Shown: piece after piece, positions 35,604 to 42,738 of the stretch
Layout: every line of letters starts with the position of its first letter
Numbering within the stretch: the first letter of the stretch is position 1
Assembly: GCF_900148495.1 (NCBI RefSeq)
Contig: NZ_FTRU01000005.1
Span: 124,001 to 188,000, forward strand
Reading direction: 5' to 3'
DNA length: 64,000 nt
Source: Negativibacillus massiliensis
GTDB taxonomy: Bacteria > Bacillota > Clostridia > Oscillospirales > Ruminococcaceae
Program-made: the position numbers and the translations under genes
The notes under the pieces: generated by a model
Database searches by the model: none
Told to the model about the DNA's origin: nothing
What the model saw: the letters and a program-made list of their open reading frames with translations, nothing else

Positions 35604-35634
35604 GGATAGGGATTCTGGCACAGAATCCCTATCC
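35604..35634 (+). repeat. Intercistronic hairpin after mal
   Basis: A perfect 14-bp stem GGATAGGGATTCTG / CAGAATCCCTATCC with a 3-nt loop and no T-run, 30 bp after the mal stop. Probably an mRNA 3'-end stabiliser or partial terminator. Confidence 0.6.
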
Positions 35635-35659
35635 GCGTATCAGGACAGGGAGGCATTTC

Positions 35660-36637
35660 ATGTCGTACATCAGCCATCTGTACAGTATCTATTTTGCTCC
35701 GCGAGGCAATATCCGTATGGCCGAACTGGGAATGCAGATTGCCCAGCAGTATCTTCGCCCGACCGACAAGCTCATCGGCGTAATCGGTGACGCAGGTTCG
35801 GGAAAAAGTATGCTGGTTAAAGGTATGTTCCCAGGTTTGGAACTGACAAATGATGATGAAGGTGTCAACGTTCGCCCTCTGCCGCTGCTGGAGATGCTGG
35901 ATGACCCGTTGGGAATGGGAAGTATCAGCAAAAAGGGATTTTCCCTCTTTGCTACCCCGCACACCTATCATTTGGATATCCGCTTTGAGCAGGGATTCAC
36001 TCAGTGCCCTGAGCTGGCCCGCGCCATCATGGCGGCAATCCAGAAGGGAAAGAGAGTGGTCGTAGAACACTTTGATCTGGTTTATCCTTTCCTCAAGAGG
36101 GAAGGAAGTGACCTGCCGGTCAACGCGGACCTGATGCTTGGCGTCGGGGAAGAGGTCATCGTAACCCGACCGGACCTGTTTGGACCAATCCCGCAGGACA
36201 TTGCCAACATCGTCTTTAAGTCGATCCGTTACCGCAAGATGGTACATTCTGCGGAGGATATTACCGGTTACTTCCTTTCGCACGGACATCCGGAGGACTA
36301 TGAGCACGCAGAGGTAAAACATGGCTTCGTGCTTTGCTTTAAGGAAAAACCAATTGTTTCTCTGGATATGATTGAAAAGAAGGTAAAGGCAGTCATTGAG
36401 CAGAATGTTCCGATTTCCTTCCACGATGAGGAGCACATCAGCATCGGAGACGTCATCTATGAATGTACCGCTCCGCGAAACCACGTTCGAAGCAGTGGAG
36501 AGATCGAAGGATTTACCCTGATCAAGGATATTCCATACGATCCGGTCAGAAAATGTTATCTGATCGTCGGACTGGTAGGACAGAAGGAAGAACCAAAGAT
36601 TGGATCGGATATCGATAAGATTGAACGAATCTATTAA
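35660..36637 (+). CDS. P-loop protein of the methylaspartate operon, function unknown
   Basis: 325 residues. A Walker A motif GDAGSGKS near residue 44 is followed by an acidic TNDDEGVNVRPLPLLEMLDD, and RVVVEHFDLVYPFL could hold a Walker B-like strand. The second half has scattered His/Cys (SHGHPEDYEHAEVKHGF, YECTAPRNH) like the domain named alanine-tRNA synthetase second additional domain in clostridial homologues I recall, but this is from memory and weak. It lies between mal and cobO, so a role in mutase cofactor or enzyme maintenance is conceivable. Ribosome site AGGGAGG. Confidence 0.6.
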   Translation: MSYISHLYSIYFAPRGNIRMAELGMQIAQQYLRPTDKLIGVIGDAGSGKSMLVKGMFPGLELTNDDEGVNVRPLPLLEMLDDPLGMGSISKKGFSLFATPHTYHLDIRFEQGFTQCPELARAIMAAIQKGKRVVVEHFDLVYPFLKREGSDLPVNADLMLGVGEEVIVTRPDLFGPIPQDIANIVFKSIRYRKMVHSAEDITGYFLSHGHPEDYEHAEVKHGFVLCFKEKPIVSLDMIEKKVKAVIEQNVPISFHDEEHISIGDVIYECTAPRNHVRSSGEIEGFTLIKDIPYDPVRKCYLIVGLVGQKEEPKIGSDIDKIERIY

Positions 36638-36724
36638 AAGATCGGGACAAAGGCTGCACACAATACAGGTGCGGCCTTTGTTATGAAAAAAATTTTACCT
36701 TAAGGAAGGGAGGGCACATTCATT

Positions 36725-37261
36725 ATGCAGAAAGGCTGTATTCAGCTCTACTATGGAGACGGAAAGGGAAAAACTACCGCAGCAATGGGACAGATTGTGC
36801 GCTGTGTTGGACATGGTTTCAAGGTTCTGGTTTATCAGTTCCTCAAGGAGCCAAACAGCGGTGAGGTATCGGTAATCCGTTCCCTGCCAGGTGTCGATTA
36901 CATCGAAAATGAAGGCCCAATTCCATTTATGTTTAATCTGACCCCGGAACAGCAGGAATTTTACAAAGAAAAATTCCAGAAAAAATTTGATGAGGTCAGA
37001 GAAAAATATTTCTCCGGAAATTATGACCTGGTGGTGCTCGATGAGGTCATCGATGCCTATAATCTGGGAACCATCCCGAAAGATCAGCTCCTGGAAATGA
37101 TGGACAAACGTCCGGAAGGAACAGAACTTGTTATCACCGGACATCAGTACGGAATGGACATCAGTGCGCTGACCGACCGCGCGGACTATGTGACCAAGTT
37201 TGTCAAGGAAAAACATCCTTTTGACCTTGGTATGCCATGCCGCAAGGGAATTGAAGAATAA
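36725..37261 (+). CDS. cobO: Cob(I)yrinic acid a,c-diamide adenosyltransferase (CobO/BtuR type)
   Basis: 178 residues. P-loop YGDGKGKTTAAMGQ (about 10-23), KVLVYQFLKEPNSGE and YDLVVLDEVIDAYNLG, VITGHQYG are standard for CobA/BtuR/CobO. Transfers adenosyl from ATP to cob(I)alamin, forming the coenzyme that glutamate mutase needs, which explains its place in the operon. Ribosome site GGAAGGGAGG about 12 nt upstream. Confidence 0.95.
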   Translation: MQKGCIQLYYGDGKGKTTAAMGQIVRCVGHGFKVLVYQFLKEPNSGEVSVIRSLPGVDYIENEGPIPFMFNLTPEQQEFYKEKFQKKFDEVREKYFSGNYDLVVLDEVIDAYNLGTIPKDQLLEMMDKRPEGTELVITGHQYGMDISALTDRADYVTKFVKEKHPFDLGMPCRKGIEE

Positions 37262-37301
37262 AGGATTATCCCAAAACAATATGAGGGGAGAATACAAAAC
37301 C

Positions 37302-37568
37302 ATGAACATTAAAACAAACGCCGTTGCAGGAACACTGGAATCGAGCGACGTATATGTAAAGGTAGAACCTTCTGATAAACTGGAAATCAGCATCGAATCG
37401 GTTGTATATAACCAGTTTGCACAGGAAATCGAAAAGAGCATCCGCGAAGTTGTGGATGAGCTGGGCGTTACTTCCGGCAAAATCTCTGTTAATGACAAAG
37501 GTGCAATCGACTGTGTTATCAAAGCGCGCGTAGAAACCGCCATCAAGAGAGCAGGAGGGGAACAGTAA
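37302..37568 (+). CDS. citD: Citrate/citramalate lyase acyl carrier protein (gamma subunit)
   Basis: 88 residues. The attachment serine for the phosphoribosyl-dephospho-CoA arm is S14 in AGTLESSDV, the same position as in Klebsiella CitD. The C-terminus IKARVETAIKRAGG is conserved. Carries the acyl group between the alpha and beta subunits. Ends in TAATG overlapping citE by one base, so the two are translationally coupled. Confidence 0.95.
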   Translation: MNIKTNAVAGTLESSDVYVKVEPSDKLEISIESVVYNQFAQEIEKSIREVVDELGVTSGKISVNDKGAIDCVIKARVETAIKRAGGEQ

Positions 37569-38449
37569 TGAGAAGATCTATGTTATTTATCCCTGGCAAC
37601 ACCCCAAACCTTCTGATGAACGGTGACGTGCTGGGTGCAGACAGCATCATCCTCGACCTTGAGGACGCTGTTTCTCCGGCTGAAAAGGATTCTGCCCGTA
37701 TTCTGGTGCGCAACGCGCTCAAATCCCTGCACTACAAAGGCTGCGAAATCATCATCCGTATCAATCCAGTTGAAACCGATTACTGGACCCACGACCTGGA
37801 TGAAATCATTCCGCTCAAACCAAACATGATTATGCCTCCAAAGGTAAGCTGTGCTCAGGACGTAAAAACCGTTTCCGAGTACATCACCAAGCTGGAAGAA
37901 AAATGCGGCTTCGAAAAGAACACTGTAAAACTGATCCCACTGATCGAAACTGCAATGGGCGTTGAAAACGCATTCCAGATTGCTTCTGCTGACGAGAGAG
38001 TTGCTGCACTGTTCTTAGGCGGTGAGGACCTCACTGCTGACCTGCGCTGCAAGAGAACCAAAGAGGGCAACGAGATTTTCTATGCCCGCACCAGACTGGT
38101 TTGTGCAGCTCGTGCATGCGGCGTTGATGTTTACGACACACCATTTACCGATGTTGACGATATCGATGGTCTGTATGCAGATGCTCGATTTGCAAAATCT
38201 CTGGGCTTCTCCGGCAAGGCTTCGATTTCTCCAAGACACGTTGAGGGAATCAACGAAGTATTCAGCCCAACACAGGCAGAGATTGATTATGCACATGAAG
38301 TTATGGAAACCATCCGCATTGCAAAAGAACAGGGCAAAGGCGTTGTTTCTCTGCGAGGCAAGATGATCGATGCTCCAATCGTAGAACGTGCAAGACAGGT
38401 CATCGAGATGGAAAAAGCAATGTTTGGAGAGGTGGAAGACGATGAGTAA
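37568..38449 (+). CDS. citE: Citrate/citramalate lyase beta subunit
   Basis: 293 residues; HpcH/HpaI aldolase fold. RRSMLFIPGNTPNLL at the start, DSIILDLEDAVSPAEKDSAR (metal Asp/Glu), LIPLIETAMGVENAF and FLGGEDLTADL are family motifs, plus GKASISPRHVEGIN near the end. Cleaves citramalyl-ACP to acetyl-ACP and pyruvate in this setting. Overlaps citF by 8 bp. Confidence 0.96.
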   Translation: MRRSMLFIPGNTPNLLMNGDVLGADSIILDLEDAVSPAEKDSARILVRNALKSLHYKGCEIIIRINPVETDYWTHDLDEIIPLKPNMIMPPKVSCAQDVKTVSEYITKLEEKCGFEKNTVKLIPLIETAMGVENAFQIASADERVAALFLGGEDLTADLRCKRTKEGNEIFYARTRLVCAARACGVDVYDTPFTDVDDIDGLYADARFAKSLGFSGKASISPRHVEGINEVFSPTQAEIDYAHEVMETIRIAKEQGKGVVSLRGKMIDAPIVERARQVIEMEKAMFGEVEDDE

Positions 38450-39854
38450 GTTAGTAGCATCTATCAAAGAAGCAATTGAAAAATGTGGTTTGCAGGATGG
38501 CATGACCATCTCCTTCCATCACCACATGAGAAACGGCGACTATGTCCTGAACATGGTTCTGGAACAGATCGCACAGATGGGATATAAAAACCTGACTGTC
38601 AACGCAAGCTCTGTTTTTGATGTTCACGAACCAATTATCGGACACATCAAAAACGGTGTTGTAACCGGCATCGAATGCAACTACATGGGTGCAAAGGTTG
38701 GTAAAGCAATCTCTGAAGGCATCATGGACAAACCGGTTATCTTCCGCAGCCACGGCGGCCGTGCTTCCGACATGGAAAAAGGCACCTCCAAAATTGATAT
38801 CGCATTTATCGCAGCTCCTACCTCCGATGATATGGGTAACTGCACCGGTAAATTCGGTAAATCTGCCTGCGGCTCTATCGGCTATGCATTTGCAGATGCC
38901 ATGAACGCAAAGAAGGTTGTTGTTATCACCGATAACCTGGTAGAATATCCGCTGGTTGATTTCTCCATCCCAGAAGTTTATGTTGACTATGTGGTAGCGG
39001 TTGACCAGATCGGCGATCCTGCTGGTATCGTTTCCGGTACCACCAAGATCACCCGTGACCCAGTTGGCTTAAAGATGGCAAGCTACGCTGCAAAGGTTAT
39101 CGATGCTTCCGGACTGCTCAAGGACGGCTTCTCCTTCCAGACCGGTGCAGGCGGCGCAACCCTGGCTACTGCAAAATATGTCAAAGAGATGATGCTGGAA
39201 AAAGGTATCCATGGTAGCTACGGTATGGGCGGTATCACCGGATATATGGTTGATATGCTGGAGGAAGGTTGCTTCAAGGCTCTGCTGGACGTACAGTGCT
39301 TCGACCTGAAAGCAGTTGAATCCATCCGTTCCAATCCAAAACATATGGAAGTTTCTGCAACTCAGTATGCAGGTGTCAGCGGCAAGAGTGCCGGTGTTGA
39401 TAATCTGGACGTTGTTCTGTTGGGTGCAACTCAGGTTGACCTTGACTTTAACGTTAACGTACACACTGATTCCAACGGCTATATCATGGGCGGTTCCGGT
39501 GGCCACTGTGATACCGCAGCAGGTGCAAAACTGGCTATCATCATTGCTCCGCTGACCCGTGCTAGACTGCCACTGGTTGTAGACAGATGCCTGTGCATCT
39601 CCACTCCTGGCAAGACCGTTGACGTTGTTGTTACCCAGAGAGGTATCGCAGTCAACACAGCAGGCGGAAAGAATCAGGAACTTAAACAGAAACTGATCGA
39701 TGCAAAACTGCCGGTTGTTGAGATTGCTGACCTCAAACGCATGGCAGAAGAACTTGCAGGCGTACCGAAGCCAGTTCAGATGGGTGAGAAGGTTGTTGCT
39801 AAGGTTATTTACCGCGACGGAACCTTGCTGGATGAAATCCACTCGGTAAAATAG
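38442..39854 (+). CDS. citF: Citrate/citramalate lyase alpha subunit
   Basis: 470 residues, CoA-transferase type: TISFHHHMRNGDYVLN at the start, IFRSHGGRA, FQTGAGGATLATAKYV and GGSGGHCDTAAGAKL near the end. Exchanges acetate for citramalate on the carrier protein. The start at 38442 is the ATG within the end of citE; an upstream frame continues into citE coding sequence. In this operon, substrate should be citramalate; its sequence alone cannot exclude citrate. Last gene before the terminator at 39907. Confidence 0.95.
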   Translation: MSKLVASIKEAIEKCGLQDGMTISFHHHMRNGDYVLNMVLEQIAQMGYKNLTVNASSVFDVHEPIIGHIKNGVVTGIECNYMGAKVGKAISEGIMDKPVIFRSHGGRASDMEKGTSKIDIAFIAAPTSDDMGNCTGKFGKSACGSIGYAFADAMNAKKVVVITDNLVEYPLVDFSIPEVYVDYVVAVDQIGDPAGIVSGTTKITRDPVGLKMASYAAKVIDASGLLKDGFSFQTGAGGATLATAKYVKEMMLEKGIHGSYGMGGITGYMVDMLEEGCFKALLDVQCFDLKAVESIRSNPKHMEVSATQYAGVSGKSAGVDNLDVVLLGATQVDLDFNVNVHTDSNGYIMGGSGGHCDTAAGAKLAIIIAPLTRARLPLVVDRCLCISTPGKTVDVVVTQRGIAVNTAGGKNQELKQKLIDAKLPVVEIADLKRMAEELAGVPKPVQMGEKVVAKVIYRDGTLLDEIHSVK

Positions 39855-39906
39855 GGAGCATAAGAACCCATGCTAAAACGAACAAAATTTGTTCTATATT
39901 TATTCT

Positions 39907-39941
39907 AAAAAGGATTCCCGTTTTATCGGGAATCCTTTTTG
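39907..39941 (+). terminator. Terminator of the methylaspartate operon
   Basis: Stem AAAAGGATTCCCG / CGGGAATCCTTTT with a 6-nt loop and following T-run. Confidence 0.92.
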
Positions 39942-39967
39942 TATCATGATAAACACATGGACTATCA

Positions 39968-39996
39968 TTGACATTATCAACGATTAGTATTATAAT
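39968..39996 (+). promoter_or_regulatory. Consensus promoter of the attenuated acetyltransferase unit
   Basis: TTGACA (39968-39973), 17 bp, TATAAT (39991-39996): both boxes perfect. It starts a transcript with the leader peptide at 40032, a terminator at 40113 and the acetyltransferase at 40230. Confidence 0.85.
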
Positions 39997-40031
39997 CATA
40001 TAAAATCTAATAGAAAGCGAGGTGCTTCATT

Positions 40032-40094
40032 ATGACAAATAACAGAACGAATATAAAATCTGAATATCTTTTGAGGACCTCGGTTGCGTTATAA
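40032..40094 (+). CDS. Leader peptide of the acetyltransferase attenuator
   Basis: A 20-residue frame, MTNNRTNIKSEYLLRTSVAL, preceded by GCGAGGTG, a good ribosome site 8 nt upstream. It lies between a consensus promoter and an intrinsic terminator. Its last codons (ACCTCGG, 40077-40083) can pair, with one mismatch, with the left arm of the terminator (CCGTGGT, 40114-40120). A ribosome stalled early would leave this segment free to form an antiterminator, whereas complete translation would mask it. This is the layout of drug-inducible resistance leaders. Not matched to a known leader peptide. Confidence 0.65.
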   Translation: MTNNRTNIKSEYLLRTSVAL

Positions 40095-40112
40095 TATTTT
40101 TATAGGTTTTTT

Positions 40113-40141
40113 GCCGTGGTTTATTAACCACGGCTTTTTAT
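40113..40141 (+). terminator. Attenuator terminator upstream of the acetyltransferase
   Basis: Perfect 9-bp stem GCCGTGGTT / AACCACGGC with a TATT loop, then TTTTTATTTG. It lies 19 bp past the leader peptide stop and about 90 bp before the gene, so it would stop basal transcription. Confidence 0.85.
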
Positions 40142-40229
40142 TTGCTTTTTGATGTAATCTTCTGTTCTCGATAGATGTTCATACAAGACCAACTTACCAG
40201 TGAAATTAAGACAATTTATGGAGGAACTT

Positions 40230-40676
40230 ATGATTAATCTTAGAAAAATTACAGAAGAAAATTTCATTGACGCATTTAATCTAAAACTTGCACCTGGACA
40301 GGAGCGATTTGTTTCACATCCGATTCGCAGTCTTGCACAGGCTTATGTGTATAGGGAGCAATGTCAACCTTTTGGAATATATGAAGATGATACAATGGTT
40401 GGCTATGTTATGGTGATTTACGATTATGATATCCCGGAATATGATATATGGCATATGATGATTGATGAATCAAAACAGAGACGGGGTTATGGTGGAGCTG
40501 CATTGGATCAGGTACTTGATTATATCAAAGTCAAACCTTTTGGCTCTTCAAATCGGGTAACCTTAACCTGTAATAGAGATAATATCCAAGCGCTAAATTT
40601 GTATAAAAGCAGAGGCTTTACAGAGACTGGAACAGTGGACGAAGATGAAATAGAACTATCATTAACGATACAGTAA
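40230..40676 (+). CDS. GNAT-family acetyltransferase (BltD/PaiA/SpeG-like), attenuator controlled
   Basis: 148 residues. Acetyl-CoA loop QRRGYGGAALDQVLDYI (about 88-104) and NRDNIQALNLYKSRGFTETG, with DYDIPEYDIWHMMID before them, are typical of small polyamine- or amine-acetylating GNATs such as BltD. The start at 40230 has GGAGG 5 nt upstream. Base composition is distinctly more AT-rich than the flanking lyase genes, and codons such as ATA and TTA are frequent, so lateral transfer is likely. With the leader peptide and attenuator it may modify an antibiotic; the substrate is unknown. Confidence 0.8.
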   Translation: MINLRKITEENFIDAFNLKLAPGQERFVSHPIRSLAQAYVYREQCQPFGIYEDDTMVGYVMVIYDYDIPEYDIWHMMIDESKQRRGYGGAALDQVLDYIKVKPFGSSNRVTLTCNRDNIQALNLYKSRGFTETGTVDEDEIELSLTIQ

Positions 40677-40935
40677 CTTCCATTTGTTGCGGAGACAGGA
40701 AAGCCAGCCGAGTCAAGCAATGGCAAACTGAACGAAGTATAACACAGGCAATCGAGGAAGGAAAGTCCTTAAAAGGCTTTCCTTCCTATTTAATTTTAAG
40801 AGGAAAATCTGTCTGTTTTTTGCCGTTTCAAATGCCATTTCTTTGCTAGGCAGCAAGGAAATGATGTCAACAACGGTTATGTGCCAAAGAACAAGCCACT
40901 TTGTTGTTAGAAGTCTATTTCTGCTGCCTTCATAA
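40677..40935 (+). other. Coding debris downstream of the acetyltransferase, possible mobile-element remnant
   Basis: No intact gene. Short stretches translate to protein-like text: PFVAETGKPAESSNGKLNEV then stop (40680-40742), and ARQQGNDVNNGYVPKNKPLC then stop (about 40843-40910). Low-complexity chance is unlikely, but no family could be named. They probably came in with the cassette that starts near 39960. Confidence 0.4.
40755..40792 (+). terminator. Terminator downstream of the acetyltransferase cassette
   Basis: Stem AGGAAGGAAAG / CTTTCCTTCCT with an 11-nt loop and a following ATTTAATTTT tract. Confidence 0.7.
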
Positions 40936-41058
40936 GTTCTTTGTAAACTGACCTAGAGGATTGTGCAAAACATTGCGGGAAAAGACAAAGTAAGCCCTTT
41001 TAAAGGACCGAAGAAAAGGGTATAATAAGGGATAAAGGAAAGGAAGGGAGGACATTTT

Positions 41059-41664
41059 ATGGCAGATTTTTTGTATCAGGGACATGGCAGTTTTCGACTG
41101 GTAAGTGATGCCGGATGTGTTATTTATATTGATCCGTTTGCAGGGGAAGGTTACGACCTCCCAGCCGATTTGGTATTGGTTTCCCATGAGCACGGCGATC
41201 ACAATCAGGTTCAGTTGGTTGCGCTCAAACCAGATGGCAAGATACTGCGGGCAAAAGATTTTATCAGTCAGGACAAAGATGGAACAATCCATTATCAAAA
41301 GATCCAGCAGCAGGATGTACAGATTCAGGCTGTGGCAGCTTACAACCGAAACCATCCAAAGAATGCCTGTGTGGGTTTTGTTATTACAACAGGCTCAAAG
41401 AAGTTGTATCTTGCCTGCGATACCTCCGAGACCGAAGAAATGCAGGAACTTGCAAAAGAACAGCTTGACTATGCCTTTTTGCCGATCGACGGCATCTATA
41501 ATATGGATGCACAGCAAGCAGCAAGATGCGCTAAAATTATTGGGGCAAAGCAGAATGTACCGGTACATATGAAGCCCGGTGAGCTGTTTTCACAGCAGAT
41601 GGCAGAGAGCTTCCCAGCGGATAATCGCCTGATTTTAAAACCAGGAGAGGAGATTTGCTGGTAA
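41059..41664 (+). CDS. UlaG-like MBL-fold metal-dependent hydrolase
   Basis: 201 residues. Metallo-beta-lactamase fold of the YtkL/UlaG type with YQGHGSFRL at the start, SHEHGDHNQ (the HxHxDH zinc motif, about 42-49), YNRNHPKNACVGFV and LACDTSET as the second metal-site loops, and PVHMKPGE near the end. Hydrolase of unknown substrate. It has a -10 TATAAT at 41021 and is 27 bp upstream of citC, so it probably heads the citC-citXG transcript. Ribosome site GGGAGG. Confidence 0.85.
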   Translation: MADFLYQGHGSFRLVSDAGCVIYIDPFAGEGYDLPADLVLVSHEHGDHNQVQLVALKPDGKILRAKDFISQDKDGTIHYQKIQQQDVQIQAVAAYNRNHPKNACVGFVITTGSKKLYLACDTSETEEMQELAKEQLDYAFLPIDGIYNMDAQQAARCAKIIGAKQNVPVHMKPGELFSQQMAESFPADNRLILKPGEEICW

Positions 41665-41691
41665 TCAAAGAAAGAACAAGGGAGAGGCACG

Positions 41692-42738
41692 ATGGAATAC
41701 AGCCAGTTTTACGAAGAATTTGGAACTCCGTTTACCGGAAGAAAAAAGAAAAAGGTGCAGGAATTTCTAAAATCCATGCAGCTGCAGTATGACGAAGGGG
41801 TGGAATATACTGTCAATCTCACCACACAGGACGGACAGATCGCAGCGACCGGTTCTTTGCAGCAGAACGTGATTAAATGTGTGGCGGTGGATGACCGTTA
41901 TCAGGGCGAAGGCCTTTCGTCCCGCGTGGTTACCCTACTTTTAAACCATGCCTCCGAAGTGGGACAGCAACATCTCTTTGTCTTTACCAAACCCAAAAAC
42001 AGGGCAATGTTTTCCGATCTGGGATTTTTTCCAATTATTGAAACAGCCGATGTTCTGCTGATGGAAAATGTCCGCGATGGAATCAAACAGTATGTACAGA
42101 ACCTCGAGCGTCCGAAAGGAAACCCGAAAACCATCGGTGCCATCGTTGCAAACTGTAATCCATTCACCAATGGTCACCGCTATCTGATTGAAACAGCAGC
42201 TTCTCAATGTGATGTGCTGCATCTGTTTGTTCTTTCGGAAGATCGCAGCGCCTTCCCGGCATCGGTTCGCTATCAGCTGGTCAAAGAGGGAATCAGAGGA
42301 CTGGAAAATGTTATCCTGCACCATACTTCGGATTACCTCATTTCTTCCGCAGTGTTTCCGACCTATTTTATCAAGGAGCAGCACCGAGCAGAAGCAATCA
42401 ACTGCGAGCTTGACCTGCGCATCTTCTGCGAATATTTTGCAAAGGAACTGGGTATCACAAAGAGATTTGTCGGCACTGAGCCGTTCTGCCCGGTAACCAA
42501 TGCCTATAACAGCGCGATGAAGGAAATCTTGGGCGAGTATGGCATCGAAGTCGTGGAGATTCTGCGTAAAAAAGAGGATGGTGTGGAGATCAGTGCATCC
42601 AGGGTGCGCGCGTGCATGGTAGAAGGGGACTATGAAACCATCCGGCAGTTGGTACCGCAGACGACCTTTGATTTTCTGGTATCCGAAGAAGGACAGAAAA
42701 TAGCTGAAAAATTAGCAAAGGAAAAGAAAAACGGATGA
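41692..42738 (+). CDS. citC: [Citrate (pro-3S)-lyase] ligase
   Basis: 348 residues. An N-terminal GNAT-like part (about 1-125, VDDRYQGEGLSSRVVTLLL) is fused to a nucleotidyltransferase domain beginning GAIVANCNPFTNGHRYLIE, which has the TNGH form of the HxGH motif. VGTEPFCPVTNAYN and ISASRVRACM complete the site. It acetylates the thiol of the lyase prosthetic group, switching on the CitDEF complex. Overlaps citXG by 4 bp. Confidence 0.95.
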   Translation: MEYSQFYEEFGTPFTGRKKKKVQEFLKSMQLQYDEGVEYTVNLTTQDGQIAATGSLQQNVIKCVAVDDRYQGEGLSSRVVTLLLNHASEVGQQHLFVFTKPKNRAMFSDLGFFPIIETADVLLMENVRDGIKQYVQNLERPKGNPKTIGAIVANCNPFTNGHRYLIETAASQCDVLHLFVLSEDRSAFPASVRYQLVKEGIRGLENVILHHTSDYLISSAVFPTYFIKEQHRAEAINCELDLRIFCEYFAKELGITKRFVGTEPFCPVTNAYNSAMKEILGEYGIEVVEILRKKEDGVEISASRVRACMVEGDYETIRQLVPQTTFDFLVSEEGQKIAEKLAKEKKNG

